From: Chitinophaga pinensis
GTDB taxonomy: Bacteria; Bacteroidota; Bacteroidia; Chitinophagales; Chitinophagaceae
Assembly: GCA_945866165.1 (NCBI GenBank)
Contig: CAMBGO010000021.1
Coordinates: 1 to 18,537, forward strand
Length of the DNA: 18,537 bases
Direction of reading: 5' to 3'
This document shows, one piece after another, positions 7,877 to 14,845 of the stretch. The notes under the pieces are model-generated. The model was not told where the DNA came from. It ran no database searches and saw nothing but the letters and a program-made list of their open reading frames with translations. Positions within the stretch are counted from its first letter, which is position 1, and each line of letters opens with the position of its first letter. The translations under genes were made by a program, and so were the position numbers.

Positions 7877-8106
7877 AACGATTTCAGAAACTCTTTTCCA
7901 GCTCCTGATTTCAAAAATTTTTCTCTTACGCGGGCTTGTTGCCAATCTGGGAAATATTCAATTTTAAATAACTCCCAAGGTCTCAAACCTTTTGTATATC
8001 GATTTTTTCCGTTATTATGTTCTTTAAGTCTTTTTTCAGCGCTTAAAGCCATTCCAACGTAAATTTCTTTGCTAGGTATACTTACAATGGCATACACCTC
8101 AACCAT
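7867..8106 (-). CDS. Small GIY-YIG nuclease domain protein ending inside tRNA-Arg
   Basis: A 79-residue stand-alone GIY-YIG domain. Residues corresponding to the motif are VYA (4-6, Tyr5) and YVG (16-18, Tyr16 and Gly18). Arg26, His30-Asn31 and the catalytic metal-binding Glu62 (in ARVREKFLKSGAGKEFL) are all present, so the active site looks complete. Such proteins are related to the UvrC N-terminal domain and YhbQ-like proteins, and hydrolyse one DNA strand at a time. The last three codons (L-V-P) and the TAG stop are read through the 5' end of tRNA-Arg; the stop is tRNA bases U8-A9-G10. The start ATG lies 24 bp downstream of a broken copy of the same tRNA. No DNA-binding extension of the homing-endonuclease type is attached, so target choice is unknown. 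Its location between two tRNA copies suggests a role in spreading or duplicating this unit. Confidence 0.85.
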   Translation of the reverse strand: MVEVYAIVSIPSKEIYVGMALSAEKRLKEHNNGKNRYTKGLRPWELFKIEYFPDWQQARVREKFLKSGAGKEFLKSLVP

Positions 8107-8110
8107 TTTT

Positions 8111-8118
8111 CAAAGATA
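8111..8118 (-). promoter_or_regulatory. Possible -7 promoter element for GIY-YIG/tRNA-Arg transcript
   Basis: TATCTTTG on the minus strand matches the Bacteroidota TAnnTTTG element exactly and lies 4 bp before the GIY-YIG ATG. That would place transcription start at or very near the start codon (leaderless or nearly so). No convincing -33 TTG is visible, so confidence is limited. Confidence 0.3.
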
Positions 8119-8136
8119 AAGTTTCCGACCGGAATC

Positions 8137-8156
8137 CCTGCCTGCCGGCAGGCAGG
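8137..8156. repeat. Palindrome P3 (20 bp, perfect) in T loop of broken tRNA copy
   Basis: CCTGCCTGCCGGCAGGCAGG equals its own reverse complement. It interrupts GGAATC/GAACC at the same base as P1 and P2, although the surrounding tRNA allele differs. Confidence 0.92.
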
Positions 8157-8194
8157 GAACCTGCATCTAATGTTTAGGAAACATCTATTCTATC

Positions 8195-8213
8195 CCTGCC
8201 TTCGGCAGGCAGG
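8195..8213. repeat. Palindrome P4 (19 bp variant) in D loop of broken tRNA copy
   Basis: CCTGCCTTCGGCAGGCAGG is a variant of P3. It has a CCTGCC/GGCAGG stem around TTC and a trailing CAGG. It interrupts TCTATC/CATTG, the D-loop GG region on the tRNA strand. It proves that the palindrome family has at least two independent insertion events in this locus. Confidence 0.9.
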
Positions 8214-8264
8214 CATTGAACTACGGGACCAAGGGTGGCAAATTTAGCTAAAAAATTTCAATTT

Positions 8265-10184
8265 TTATTGGAGGCTTAAACTCATCCCACCACTCCACCA
8301 CCTGCCTGGCATGATTGAGCCTAACAAGTCAGAATACTTTATATTGGTGAGGTTCTCAACCTGTACATAAATACCTAGTTTTTTTTGCATCAATCGCTGC
8401 TCCACTTTAACATGATGAAGCAGGTATTTTCTTGTAAGTGATACACCGGGGGCATTGGCTTGTTGCGGCATCCTGGATTTGTATAAAGATGAATATGAAA
8501 TATAAGTATTTCCTCGTTGTATTATAACTGCATTACTCAAAAGCCATCTTGCATGTGACGAGATATAAAAAGAAGGAGTAGTGCCGGTTGGCGTAATTGA
8601 ATTCAAATAGGTGATGCCCCTCTTGAATGAAATTTTTCTCTTTTCACTCCAAACAAAACCTCCTACCAGATCAATTTCAAAACCACTAGTAGTTACCGAG
8701 CCTAAATTATTTGCCAATGCATAAGTGCCAGTTGAAATAAGGTTCTCCTTTCTTGGCATTGAAGAATAACTTGTGGGTGTCCAATCGATCAAATTTTGTT
8801 GTACTCTTCTAAAAACAGTTGATTTTACCTCCAGTTTTTTTGACAATTTTAAATCCATCCCCAACTCCATATTCCATGCCTTTTCAGCTTCCAACATTGG
8901 ATTTCCAATACTTCCTGATCTCACCAATATTTTATTGTAATTATTATATCGTTCTGTGAAATCTGCATCGCGTATGCTTTTCCCAATACTTGTTCGAAGG
9001 GTTATATTGGATGGCGCCCAGGCAAGATTAATTTGTGGAACCAACACCCACTTGTAACTCTTATCCCAATCGGCTCTTATACTTTCTGACAGATGAAAAT
9101 TTGCTGGTAACTTATGTGTGATAATTGAAAATATACCTGCATGTTGATGTTCATGATCACCCCTGTCATTTGATCGAATTGTCTTTGCAATGCTTTGCAT
9201 TCCTAGTGTGATGCTGTTGCGATCATTTAGTTGCTGCGTATGATTTACTTGAAAAGTATACAAACCTGACTTATTTCTATTTGGAGTGGCTGCGGGACTA
9301 AAATTAAAAATATCTAACAATTGTTTTGTGCTGGCCAAGATTTCAAGTGTTGATTTTTCAGTTTTTCTTTTAATGATGACTTGTTGCCATGTTGAGCTTA
9401 CTTTTTCATTGGCAGTATCACTAGAAAACGTTGTATAAAAATTTTGCGCATTGAATGACCTGCTGTCAATCGCTCCCCTAATTATCATCGACCATTGGTC
9501 ATTGAACTTTCTCCCCATGCTTAAAACCAAGTTGCTATTATTAAAATATCCTGTGGTTCCTCTTAGCTGAGGACCTTCTGCTTTTAATTTTTGATACCCA
9601 ATTGAAATATATTGGCGTTTATCTTGTAATCGCAAATAGGCTGATTGATTGAACATTCCATAACTTCCAGCACTTAATTTTACTTGTGCTTGTTTTTTTT
9701 CGTTAATATATTTTTCCTGGAATTGTTTGGTGATGATATTAATAACACCACCAACAGCGTCAGGACCAAATACGCCGGAAGTTGAACCTTTGAGAATTTC
9801 AATTCTGTCTATTTCATTTGGGTGAATTGGAATATAGCTATTGAAATGCCCTGTTAAAGGATCATTGATTCTGATTCCATCAATTACTACAAGAACTTGT
9901 TGAAATGTACCACCCCTGATTATAATATCACTTTGAGCGCCCTGTGGCCCCCTTTGTTGAACTTCAATACCAGGCAATATCTTGAGTAGTTCATCTAGGC
10001 TATTAACAGGGTATCGTTGTATTTCATCTTGGTTGATGACAAGGATATTCCTACCAGTCTCTTTTAGTTTTTGAGCACTTAGGTTTCCAGTTATTACAAT
10101 GGTTTCAAGATCCTGCGTGAGCGTTTTTTTTGAACAAAGTATTGAACAAATACAAAAAATAACATACAACTTTCTTGAAATCAT
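8265..10184 (-). CDS. TonB-dependent outer membrane receptor, BtuB-like
   Basis: A 639-residue outer-membrane receptor. After a signal peptide (about residues 1-23) comes a likely TonB box, TIVITG (28-33). The plug domain has ILVINQDEIQRYPVNSLDELLKILPGIEVQQRG (47-79), DIIIRGGTFQQVLVVIDGIRINDP (86-109) and RIEILKGSTSGVFGPDAVGGVINIIT (127-152). About 480 residues of beta-barrel with aromatic-rich strands follow. Length and the absence of an STN or carboxypeptidase-like N-terminus put it with the BtuB/CirA group. Members take up cobalamin, siderophores or other metal chelates using TonB energy. I see no cobalamin-riboswitch box in the 164-bp upstream gap and no btuF, btuC or btuD genes, so the ligand is open. 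It is divergent from the operon starting at 10349 and ends 34 bp before the broken tRNA copy. Confidence 0.87.
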   Translation of the reverse strand: MISRKLYVIFCICSILCSKKTLTQDLETIVITGNLSAQKLKETGRNILVINQDEIQRYPVNSLDELLKILPGIEVQQRGPQGAQSDIIIRGGTFQQVLVVIDGIRINDPLTGHFNSYIPIHPNEIDRIEILKGSTSGVFGPDAVGGVINIITKQFQEKYINEKKQAQVKLSAGSYGMFNQSAYLRLQDKRQYISIGYQKLKAEGPQLRGTTGYFNNSNLVLSMGRKFNDQWSMIIRGAIDSRSFNAQNFYTTFSSDTANEKVSSTWQQVIIKRKTEKSTLEILASTKQLLDIFNFSPAATPNRNKSGLYTFQVNHTQQLNDRNSITLGMQSIAKTIRSNDRGDHEHQHAGIFSIITHKLPANFHLSESIRADWDKSYKWVLVPQINLAWAPSNITLRTSIGKSIRDADFTERYNNYNKILVRSGSIGNPMLEAEKAWNMELGMDLKLSKKLEVKSTVFRRVQQNLIDWTPTSYSSMPRKENLISTGTYALANNLGSVTTSGFEIDLVGGFVWSEKRKISFKRGITYLNSITPTGTTPSFYISSHARWLLSNAVIIQRGNTYISYSSLYKSRMPQQANAPGVSLTRKYLLHHVKVEQRLMQKKLGIYVQVENLTNIKYSDLLGSIMPGRWWSGGMSLSLQ

Positions 10185-10241
10185 CTATCGTGTTTTGAAT
10201 TGACTTTTAAATTTCAGCAGAAATAGCCTACAAAGTGAATG

Positions 10242-10249
10242 CAAAATTA
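10242..10249 (-). promoter_or_regulatory. Possible -7 promoter element for the BtuB-like receptor
   Basis: TAATTTTG on the minus strand matches TAnnTTTG exactly, 57 bp upstream of the receptor ATG in the divergent intergenic region. The -33 TTG is not evident. It is followed by CACTTTGTAGG, which carries a CCTACA half-site on the plus strand. Confidence 0.35.
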
Positions 10250-10321
10250 ATTCAGTAAAAGTAGTATGACCGATTTTTTTTGATCTTTTTGATGGAAGGT
10301 TCTCTCATTGTGATATTAATG

Positions 10322-10334
10322 CCTACATTGTAGG
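10322..10334. promoter_or_regulatory. 13-bp inverted repeat in divergent promoter region (possible operator)
   Basis: CCTACATTGTAGG is a perfect inverted repeat of CCTACA around one base, 14 bp before the ATG of the secreted-protein gene. A third CCTACA half-site lies at 10227-10232, next to the likely receptor promoter. The sites could let one regulator control both divergent units. No regulator gene is nearby, and an AT-rich 6-bp half-site can occur by chance. Confidence 0.35.
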
Positions 10335-10348
10335 TAAGATTAGAAACC

Positions 10349-11005
10349 ATGCAAAGATTATCGTTGTTTTTATTAATTCTTGCTGTTTTTATTAATTCTA
10401 CACTGTTTGCAAATAATAAAACAGATACGATTCGTAATAACAGCCTTTTATACTCAGGTGTTGAATATACCAGGGGATTGATTCTTTTTGGTGAATCTCC
10501 CTTCTATATGGTTCGGGAGCCTTTACCAGGATCTATTAATTACCAAGGTAATTGGTATTCTGTGGCTGAGTTGCAATACGACTGCAAAAATGATGTGTTG
10601 GTAACAACTGATCGAAAAGGTGACCTTGCAATGGAGCTTATTAAAGAAAAAGTTCATGCCTTTACAATTGATGGTCATCAATTTGAAAAGTTGAAGCTTC
10701 AGGGAAAACAGGGCGAGTTCTATGAGAAGATCCTCAGCGGTAAGCGTAGTTTATTTATCCAGTGGCAAAAAAAAGTCATCAGCAACCGCGTTGATGAAAA
10801 GCGCTACGTTTTGTTTAGAAATGTATATCTTATTAACCCTTCAGATACGGTTCGAATTAACAGAGTTGCTGATTACTTTGATCTTTTAGGTCAAAATCGA
10901 AATAAAATCAAAAGGTATTATAAAGAACAGCATCTAAATTTTCGAAAGGAACCTATTATTGCAATGGAATCAATGTTAAAAAAAGTAGAAGCTGAAGGAT
11001 GGTAA
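10349..11005 (+). CDS. Small secreted protein of unknown function, first gene of TonB operon
   Basis: A 218-residue protein that I do not recognise as a named family. It has a signal peptide (about residues 1-21, MQRLSLFLL through TLFA). The mature part is a mix of beta strands and a charged C-terminal region. Features include QGNWYSVAELQYDCKNDVLVTT, an internal TIDGHQFEKLKL and a final basic helix (about residues 182-216). It could be a periplasmic or surface accessory protein. Its stop overlaps the start of the large TonB receptor by 7 nt, which indicates translational coupling and a shared role with that receptor. Residues 41-67 (VEYTRGLILFGESPFYM to NYQGNWY) resemble the start of a small beta domain with one strand repeated. 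Confidence 0.7.
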   Translation: MQRLSLFLLILAVFINSTLFANNKTDTIRNNSLLYSGVEYTRGLILFGESPFYMVREPLPGSINYQGNWYSVAELQYDCKNDVLVTTDRKGDLAMELIKEKVHAFTIDGHQFEKLKLQGKQGEFYEKILSGKRSLFIQWQKKVISNRVDEKRYVLFRNVYLINPSDTVRINRVADYFDLLGQNRNKIKRYYKEQHLNFRKEPIIAMESMLKKVEAEGW

Positions 11006-13710
11006 AAAGACTTATCACTGCGGGTTTGTTTATCATTATGGTGTCGTGTAGTTTGTCAGCCCAAACAAGGTCTGCATTCGATACCCTTATAAACACACTT
11101 GAAAAAAATCATCCTTACACTTTTTACTACGATGCGAAGCTGACTGAGAAAATTGAAATTGATTCGACCTCATATACTGGATCACTTGATGAAATACTTT
11201 TAAAAGCATTAGACCAAACAGGTCTCTTTTTCATAAAAGATAATAAAGGAAGAATATTCATCTCTAAATCTAAGCAGATGCAGCCTGCACTGGCTGATGA
11301 TTTCTTTTTAATAAAAAAGAAATCAGATAAAGATCCTGTTTTAAATGAGATGCAGGAGACAACGGTGATAGCACAAACAGAAAACCTGGTATATAATATT
11401 GGTAAGAAAGGAAGTCCGGGTGCTACTGCAGTGGTGTCAGGTTATATCCGCGACGCGAAAAATGGTGAACCCCTAAGTTCGGCTACTGTAGCCATTGAGG
11501 GTGGTAAAACAGTTTCTACAGATGGGTTTGGATTTTATTCCATTACTACTCCCAAAGGCCGTGCTATTTTAAAGGCAAGCAGCATTGGAATGAAAGAAAG
11601 AATCATGCAGCTCAATGTTCAAGGTGATGGTAAACTTGAAATGGAAATGAAAGATGATGTAAAGAGTTTGAAGACCATTGTTGTAGCACAAAAACAATCT
11701 AATGTTCGTGGGATGCAAATGGGGGTAGAAAGGTTAAGTATTAAAACCATCAAGCAGATACCAGCTATATTTGGAGAGACAGACCTCATGCGTTCATTAC
11801 TAACCCTTCCAGGTGTTACTTCCGTAGGAGAAGGAACTGCTGGCTATAATGTAAGAGGCGGTGCCACAGACCAAAATTTAGTGCTATTGAATGATATGAC
11901 TTTGTTCAATCCTACACATCTTTTTGGTTTCTTTTCAGCTGTTGATCCAGAAGTAGTGCGTGGTCTTGAATTATATAAAAGTGCTATACCAGAAAAATTT
12001 GGTGGTAGAATTTCATCTATCATGGATGTAACGACGAGGGATGGTAATAGTAAAAAGTTGACTGGTACTGCAGGCCTTGGACCACTAACAAGTAAGTTTA
12101 CGCTTGAAGGGCCACTCGGAAGTGAAAAGACAACTTTTCTTGCTGGCGGAAGATTAACCTATTCCAATTGGATATTGAAAGAATTAAAGGATCCCACTTT
12201 CAATAACAGCAAGGCTTCCTTTTATGATTTTATGCTTCATGTATCACATACGATTTCAGATAAGGATCGATTATATATATCAGCATATACAAGTAGCGAT
12301 CAATTCAGGCTTAACGATGATTCTACTTATTCTTATGTTAATAGAAATATGAATGTTAAATGGAAGCACTCTTTTTCAAATAAGTTATACGCTGTTTTTT
12401 CAACTGTGTTGAATCACTACCAATATAATGTTGAAGGAAGAAATAATCCTATTGATGCATTTGATATTTCCTTTGGAATAAAACAATTTGGCGCAAAGGC
12501 AGATTTCAAATATGCGCCCAATAACAAACACGATATCAATTTTGGAGTTCAACATCTTATATATGATTTGAATCCTGGTAGTATAATGCCATTCAATAGT
12601 TCCTCCAAAATAAAGCCGCTCTCATTGGAAACGGAGAAGGCAACTGAAAGTTCAATATACTTTGGAGATCAGTATTCAATTACAGACAAGCTTTCATTGC
12701 AAGGCGGTTTGCGATATAGTTATTATCGTTTCTTAGGTCCTCAGAATATTTATCAATATGCAGTTGGTCAACCACGCAATGAGTCAACAGTTGTCGATTC
12801 TACAAAATATAATAAAGGCGAAATGATCAAGCCTTATCACGGTCCTGAATTGAGGGTTTCTGCAAGGTATTTATTGAGCGATAAAACATCGCTGAAAGTT
12901 AGCTATAATAGTCTCAGGCAGTATATACACATGATTACCAACACGACTGCAATTTCTCCTACTGATATTTGGAAACTCAGTGACCCGTTTGTGAAACCCC
13001 AAATAGGCGAACAACTTTCTGCTGGCATATATATGCAACCTGGTAGCAAGGGCATTGAACTTTCTATAGAAGCTTATTACAAGAGAAGTAAGAACTATCT
13101 TGATTATAAAAGTGGTGCTAAGTTGATTCTCAACGAGAATATTGAAAGGGATGTGATCAATACGGTAGGCAAGGCCTACGGGTTTGAATTTTTGTTGAAG
13201 AAACCATCGGGTAAATTAAATGGATGGTTGAGTTATACATTTTCTAGAACCTTTCTCAAAGTCGATGATCCTACTGCAGGTGAAACAATCAATAAAGGAG
13301 ACTATTATCCAGCTAATTTTGATAAGCCCAATGTAGTGAGCTTCGTTGGTAATTATAGGGTCTCTCAACGATTTAGCTTCTCTGTAACATCAACATACAG
13401 TACAGGTCGACCAATCACGTTGCCAATTGGCACCTTTAACATGGGAGGCGCACCGCGGGTTTTCTATTCTGAAAGAAATGCCTATCGCATTCCTGATTTT
13501 TTTAGGACAGACTTCTCAATGACATTGGAAGGAAATCACAAGTTGAATCAAAAGGTTCACAATTCATGGACATTTGGGATTTATAATATTACAGGACGTG
13601 ACAATCCTTATTCCGTATATTTTGTGTTGGAAAAAGGTCAAATCAAAGGGTATCAATTGGCTGTTTTTGCAACCGCTATTCCATTCTTGTCATTCAATTT
13701 AAGATTTTGA
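10999..13710 (+). CDS. TonB-dependent receptor with STN and carboxypeptidase-regulatory-like domains
   Basis: A 903-residue outer-membrane receptor. Order of parts: signal peptide (about 1-21, ending LSAQ); STN secretin/TonB short N-terminal domain (about 30-92, HPYTFYYDAKLTEKI to GRIFISK); carboxypeptidase-D-regulatory-like beta domain (about 145-215, VVSGYIRDAKNGEPLSSATV); plug (about 225-345, with LLTLPGVTSVGEGTAGYNVRGG, VLLNDMTLFNPTHLFGFFSAV and PEKFGGRISSIMDV); then a large barrel ending SFNLRF with the terminal Phe typical of barrel insertion. STN domains usually signal to FecR-type anti-sigma factors, but no sigma/anti-sigma pair is in the window. The next gene overlaps its stop by one base (TGATG). 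The substrate is unknown. This plug subgroup is the kind commonly paired with DUF4249 lipoproteins, as here. Confidence 0.92.
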   Translation: MVKRLITAGLFIIMVSCSLSAQTRSAFDTLINTLEKNHPYTFYYDAKLTEKIEIDSTSYTGSLDEILLKALDQTGLFFIKDNKGRIFISKSKQMQPALADDFFLIKKKSDKDPVLNEMQETTVIAQTENLVYNIGKKGSPGATAVVSGYIRDAKNGEPLSSATVAIEGGKTVSTDGFGFYSITTPKGRAILKASSIGMKERIMQLNVQGDGKLEMEMKDDVKSLKTIVVAQKQSNVRGMQMGVERLSIKTIKQIPAIFGETDLMRSLLTLPGVTSVGEGTAGYNVRGGATDQNLVLLNDMTLFNPTHLFGFFSAVDPEVVRGLELYKSAIPEKFGGRISSIMDVTTRDGNSKKLTGTAGLGPLTSKFTLEGPLGSEKTTFLAGGRLTYSNWILKELKDPTFNNSKASFYDFMLHVSHTISDKDRLYISAYTSSDQFRLNDDSTYSYVNRNMNVKWKHSFSNKLYAVFSTVLNHYQYNVEGRNNPIDAFDISFGIKQFGAKADFKYAPNNKHDINFGVQHLIYDLNPGSIMPFNSSSKIKPLSLETEKATESSIYFGDQYSITDKLSLQGGLRYSYYRFLGPQNIYQYAVGQPRNESTVVDSTKYNKGEMIKPYHGPELRVSARYLLSDKTSLKVSYNSLRQYIHMITNTTAISPTDIWKLSDPFVKPQIGEQLSAGIYMQPGSKGIELSIEAYYKRSKNYLDYKSGAKLILNENIERDVINTVGKAYGFEFLLKKPSGKLNGWLSYTFSRTFLKVDDPTAGETINKGDYYPANFDKPNVVSFVGNYRVSQRFSFSVTSTYSTGRPITLPIGTFNMGGAPRVFYSERNAYRIPDFFRTDFSMTLEGNHKLNQKVHNSWTFGIYNITGRDNPYSVYFVLEKGQIKGYQLAVFATAIPFLSFNLRF

Positions 13711-14831
13711 TGAAAAGATTATTGACGATATTGATTTTTAGTTTAATGGTGGCCCAATGTAAAAAGCCTTATGATCCTCCGATTGCAGAGGTAGATCAAT
13801 CAGTACTTGTTGTGGAAGGAACCATTGCGGTAGGGAAAAATGTTGAGAATATTTTCATCTTGAGTAAACTTAAAACACTTCAGGATAAGTCGATTAGAAT
13901 ACCAGAGAATAATGCACGGGTGACCATTGAATCTAGTAATGGTAATAGCTGGAGCGTTAGTGAGTCAGGCAATGGCATATATAAGTCGGTTTTAACAATT
14001 CCTGAAACCGGAAACTACAAGCTTGTTATACAAAACGCAGCGGGGAAAAAGTATGAGTCAAGTTCAGAAGCAGTAATTAATACGCCTGCAATTGATAGCG
14101 TTACCTGGAAACAAAATATTGATCTGCAGCTCTATGTTCACACACGTGACCCAAGCAATAATACACGTTATTACAAGTGGGAATTTGTAGAAACATTTGA
14201 GCGTCATTCATGGTATGAAAGCTTGCTTGATTTTGTTGATGGTAAGGTTGTGAACAGACCACTCGGTGATCAAATTCATTTTTGTTGGACAAACGACACA
14301 TCGAAATCAATTTTAATTAATAATACTACTTCATTGGATCAGGATATAATAAGTTATCAACCCATTCAAAATATTCAGAATCCAAGCGATAAGCTTTCTG
14401 TACGTTATAGTATCTTGGTGAGGCAGTTAGGGCTTAGTAAGGAAGCCTATAATTTTTGGAATATCCTGAAAAAAAATACAGAATTGACAGGCACCTTATT
14501 CGACCCACAACCATCAAAGATGCCTTCAAATATCACATGTGTTAATGATAATTCTAAGGTTGCAGTTGGATATATTTCTGTAGGTAAAGTCACTGAAAAA
14601 AGAATTTTTATTATGAATTCTGCAATGAATTTGTGGCCGTACCCCAATGAAGAAGATTTTTGCCCATCGATATCAGATCGACCAGCAAAATCAATTGAAT
14701 TCATAAAACAAAATCCCTCATATGTTCCTGCTTATTTTGAAACGCTAAGTGGTAATCTTGTTGTTGCAAGAAAGAATTGTGTTGATTGCAGAATTGAAAA
14801 GGGAACTAATGTTAAACCGTCTTTTTGGTAG
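13710..14831 (+). CDS. DUF4249-type lipoprotein
   Basis: A 373-residue protein from the ATG at 13710, chosen over the TTG one codon earlier because ATG overlaps the preceding stop as TGATG. The N-terminus is a lipoprotein signal with Cys17 in MVAQC; Gln at the -1 position of the lipobox is unusual. The mature protein begins KKPYDPP. A beta domain follows with VDQSVLVVEGTIAVGKNVENIFIL and ARVTIESSNGNSW (about residues 28-90), then YKWEFVETFERHSW and a region with CVNDNSKVAVGYISVGKV (about 275-292). It matches the layout of Bacteroidota DUF4249 proteins. These sit directly downstream of TonB receptors and are thought to be surface-exposed partners. Two late cysteines (NCVDCR) may form a disulfide. 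Function of the family is not established. Confidence 0.85.
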   Translation: MKRLLTILIFSLMVAQCKKPYDPPIAEVDQSVLVVEGTIAVGKNVENIFILSKLKTLQDKSIRIPENNARVTIESSNGNSWSVSESGNGIYKSVLTIPETGNYKLVIQNAAGKKYESSSEAVINTPAIDSVTWKQNIDLQLYVHTRDPSNNTRYYKWEFVETFERHSWYESLLDFVDGKVVNRPLGDQIHFCWTNDTSKSILINNTTSLDQDIISYQPIQNIQNPSDKLSVRYSILVRQLGLSKEAYNFWNILKKNTELTGTLFDPQPSKMPSNITCVNDNSKVAVGYISVGKVTEKRIFIMNSAMNLWPYPNEEDFCPSISDRPAKSIEFIKQNPSYVPAYFETLSGNLVVARKNCVDCRIEKGTNVKPSFW

Positions 14832-14845
14832 AATAAAAAATATTG

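Larger units (their letters stand above)
7877..8230 (-). mobile_element. Candidate mini-element: broken tRNA-Arg copy plus GIY-YIG gene (354 bp)
   Basis: The segment runs from the 5' end of the broken tRNA copy to the 5' end of the intact tRNA. It is bounded on both sides by the start of the same tRNA (TTGGTCCCGTAGTTCAATG), so the tRNA 5' portion is a direct repeat flanking a nuclease gene. It has no transposase, integrase or terminal inverted repeat. Insertion with repair by tRNA duplication, driven by the GIY-YIG enzyme, would give this structure. Duplication followed by capture of the nuclease gene is an alternative. The element call is an inference from arrangement. Confidence 0.45.
8131..8230 (-). 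pseudogene. tRNA-Arg(CCU) copy interrupted by two palindromes, 3' end lost
   Basis: When the two inserts are removed, the first 61 nt of the intact tRNA-Arg are present with no mismatch. The copy then stops after GATTCC in the T arm, so the 3' T stem, the 3' acceptor strand, the discriminator and CCA are missing. One palindrome lies in the D loop next to the conserved G18-G19 and one in the T loop between C56 and G57. The perfect identity outside the inserts points to a recent or gene-converted duplication. It cannot give a normal tRNA because the acceptor stem cannot form. Confidence 0.9.

Noticed and set aside
7739..8062. Plus-strand ORF of 107 codons across the tRNA repeats and GIY-YIG gene
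   Set aside because: It reads through palindromes, the antisense of tRNA-Arg and the antisense of a well-supported GIY-YIG gene; the protein has no coherent domain.
10185..10348. Cobalamin riboswitch before the BtuB-like receptor
   Set aside because: The 164-bp gap is short for it and no B12-box-like sequence is visible on the minus strand.
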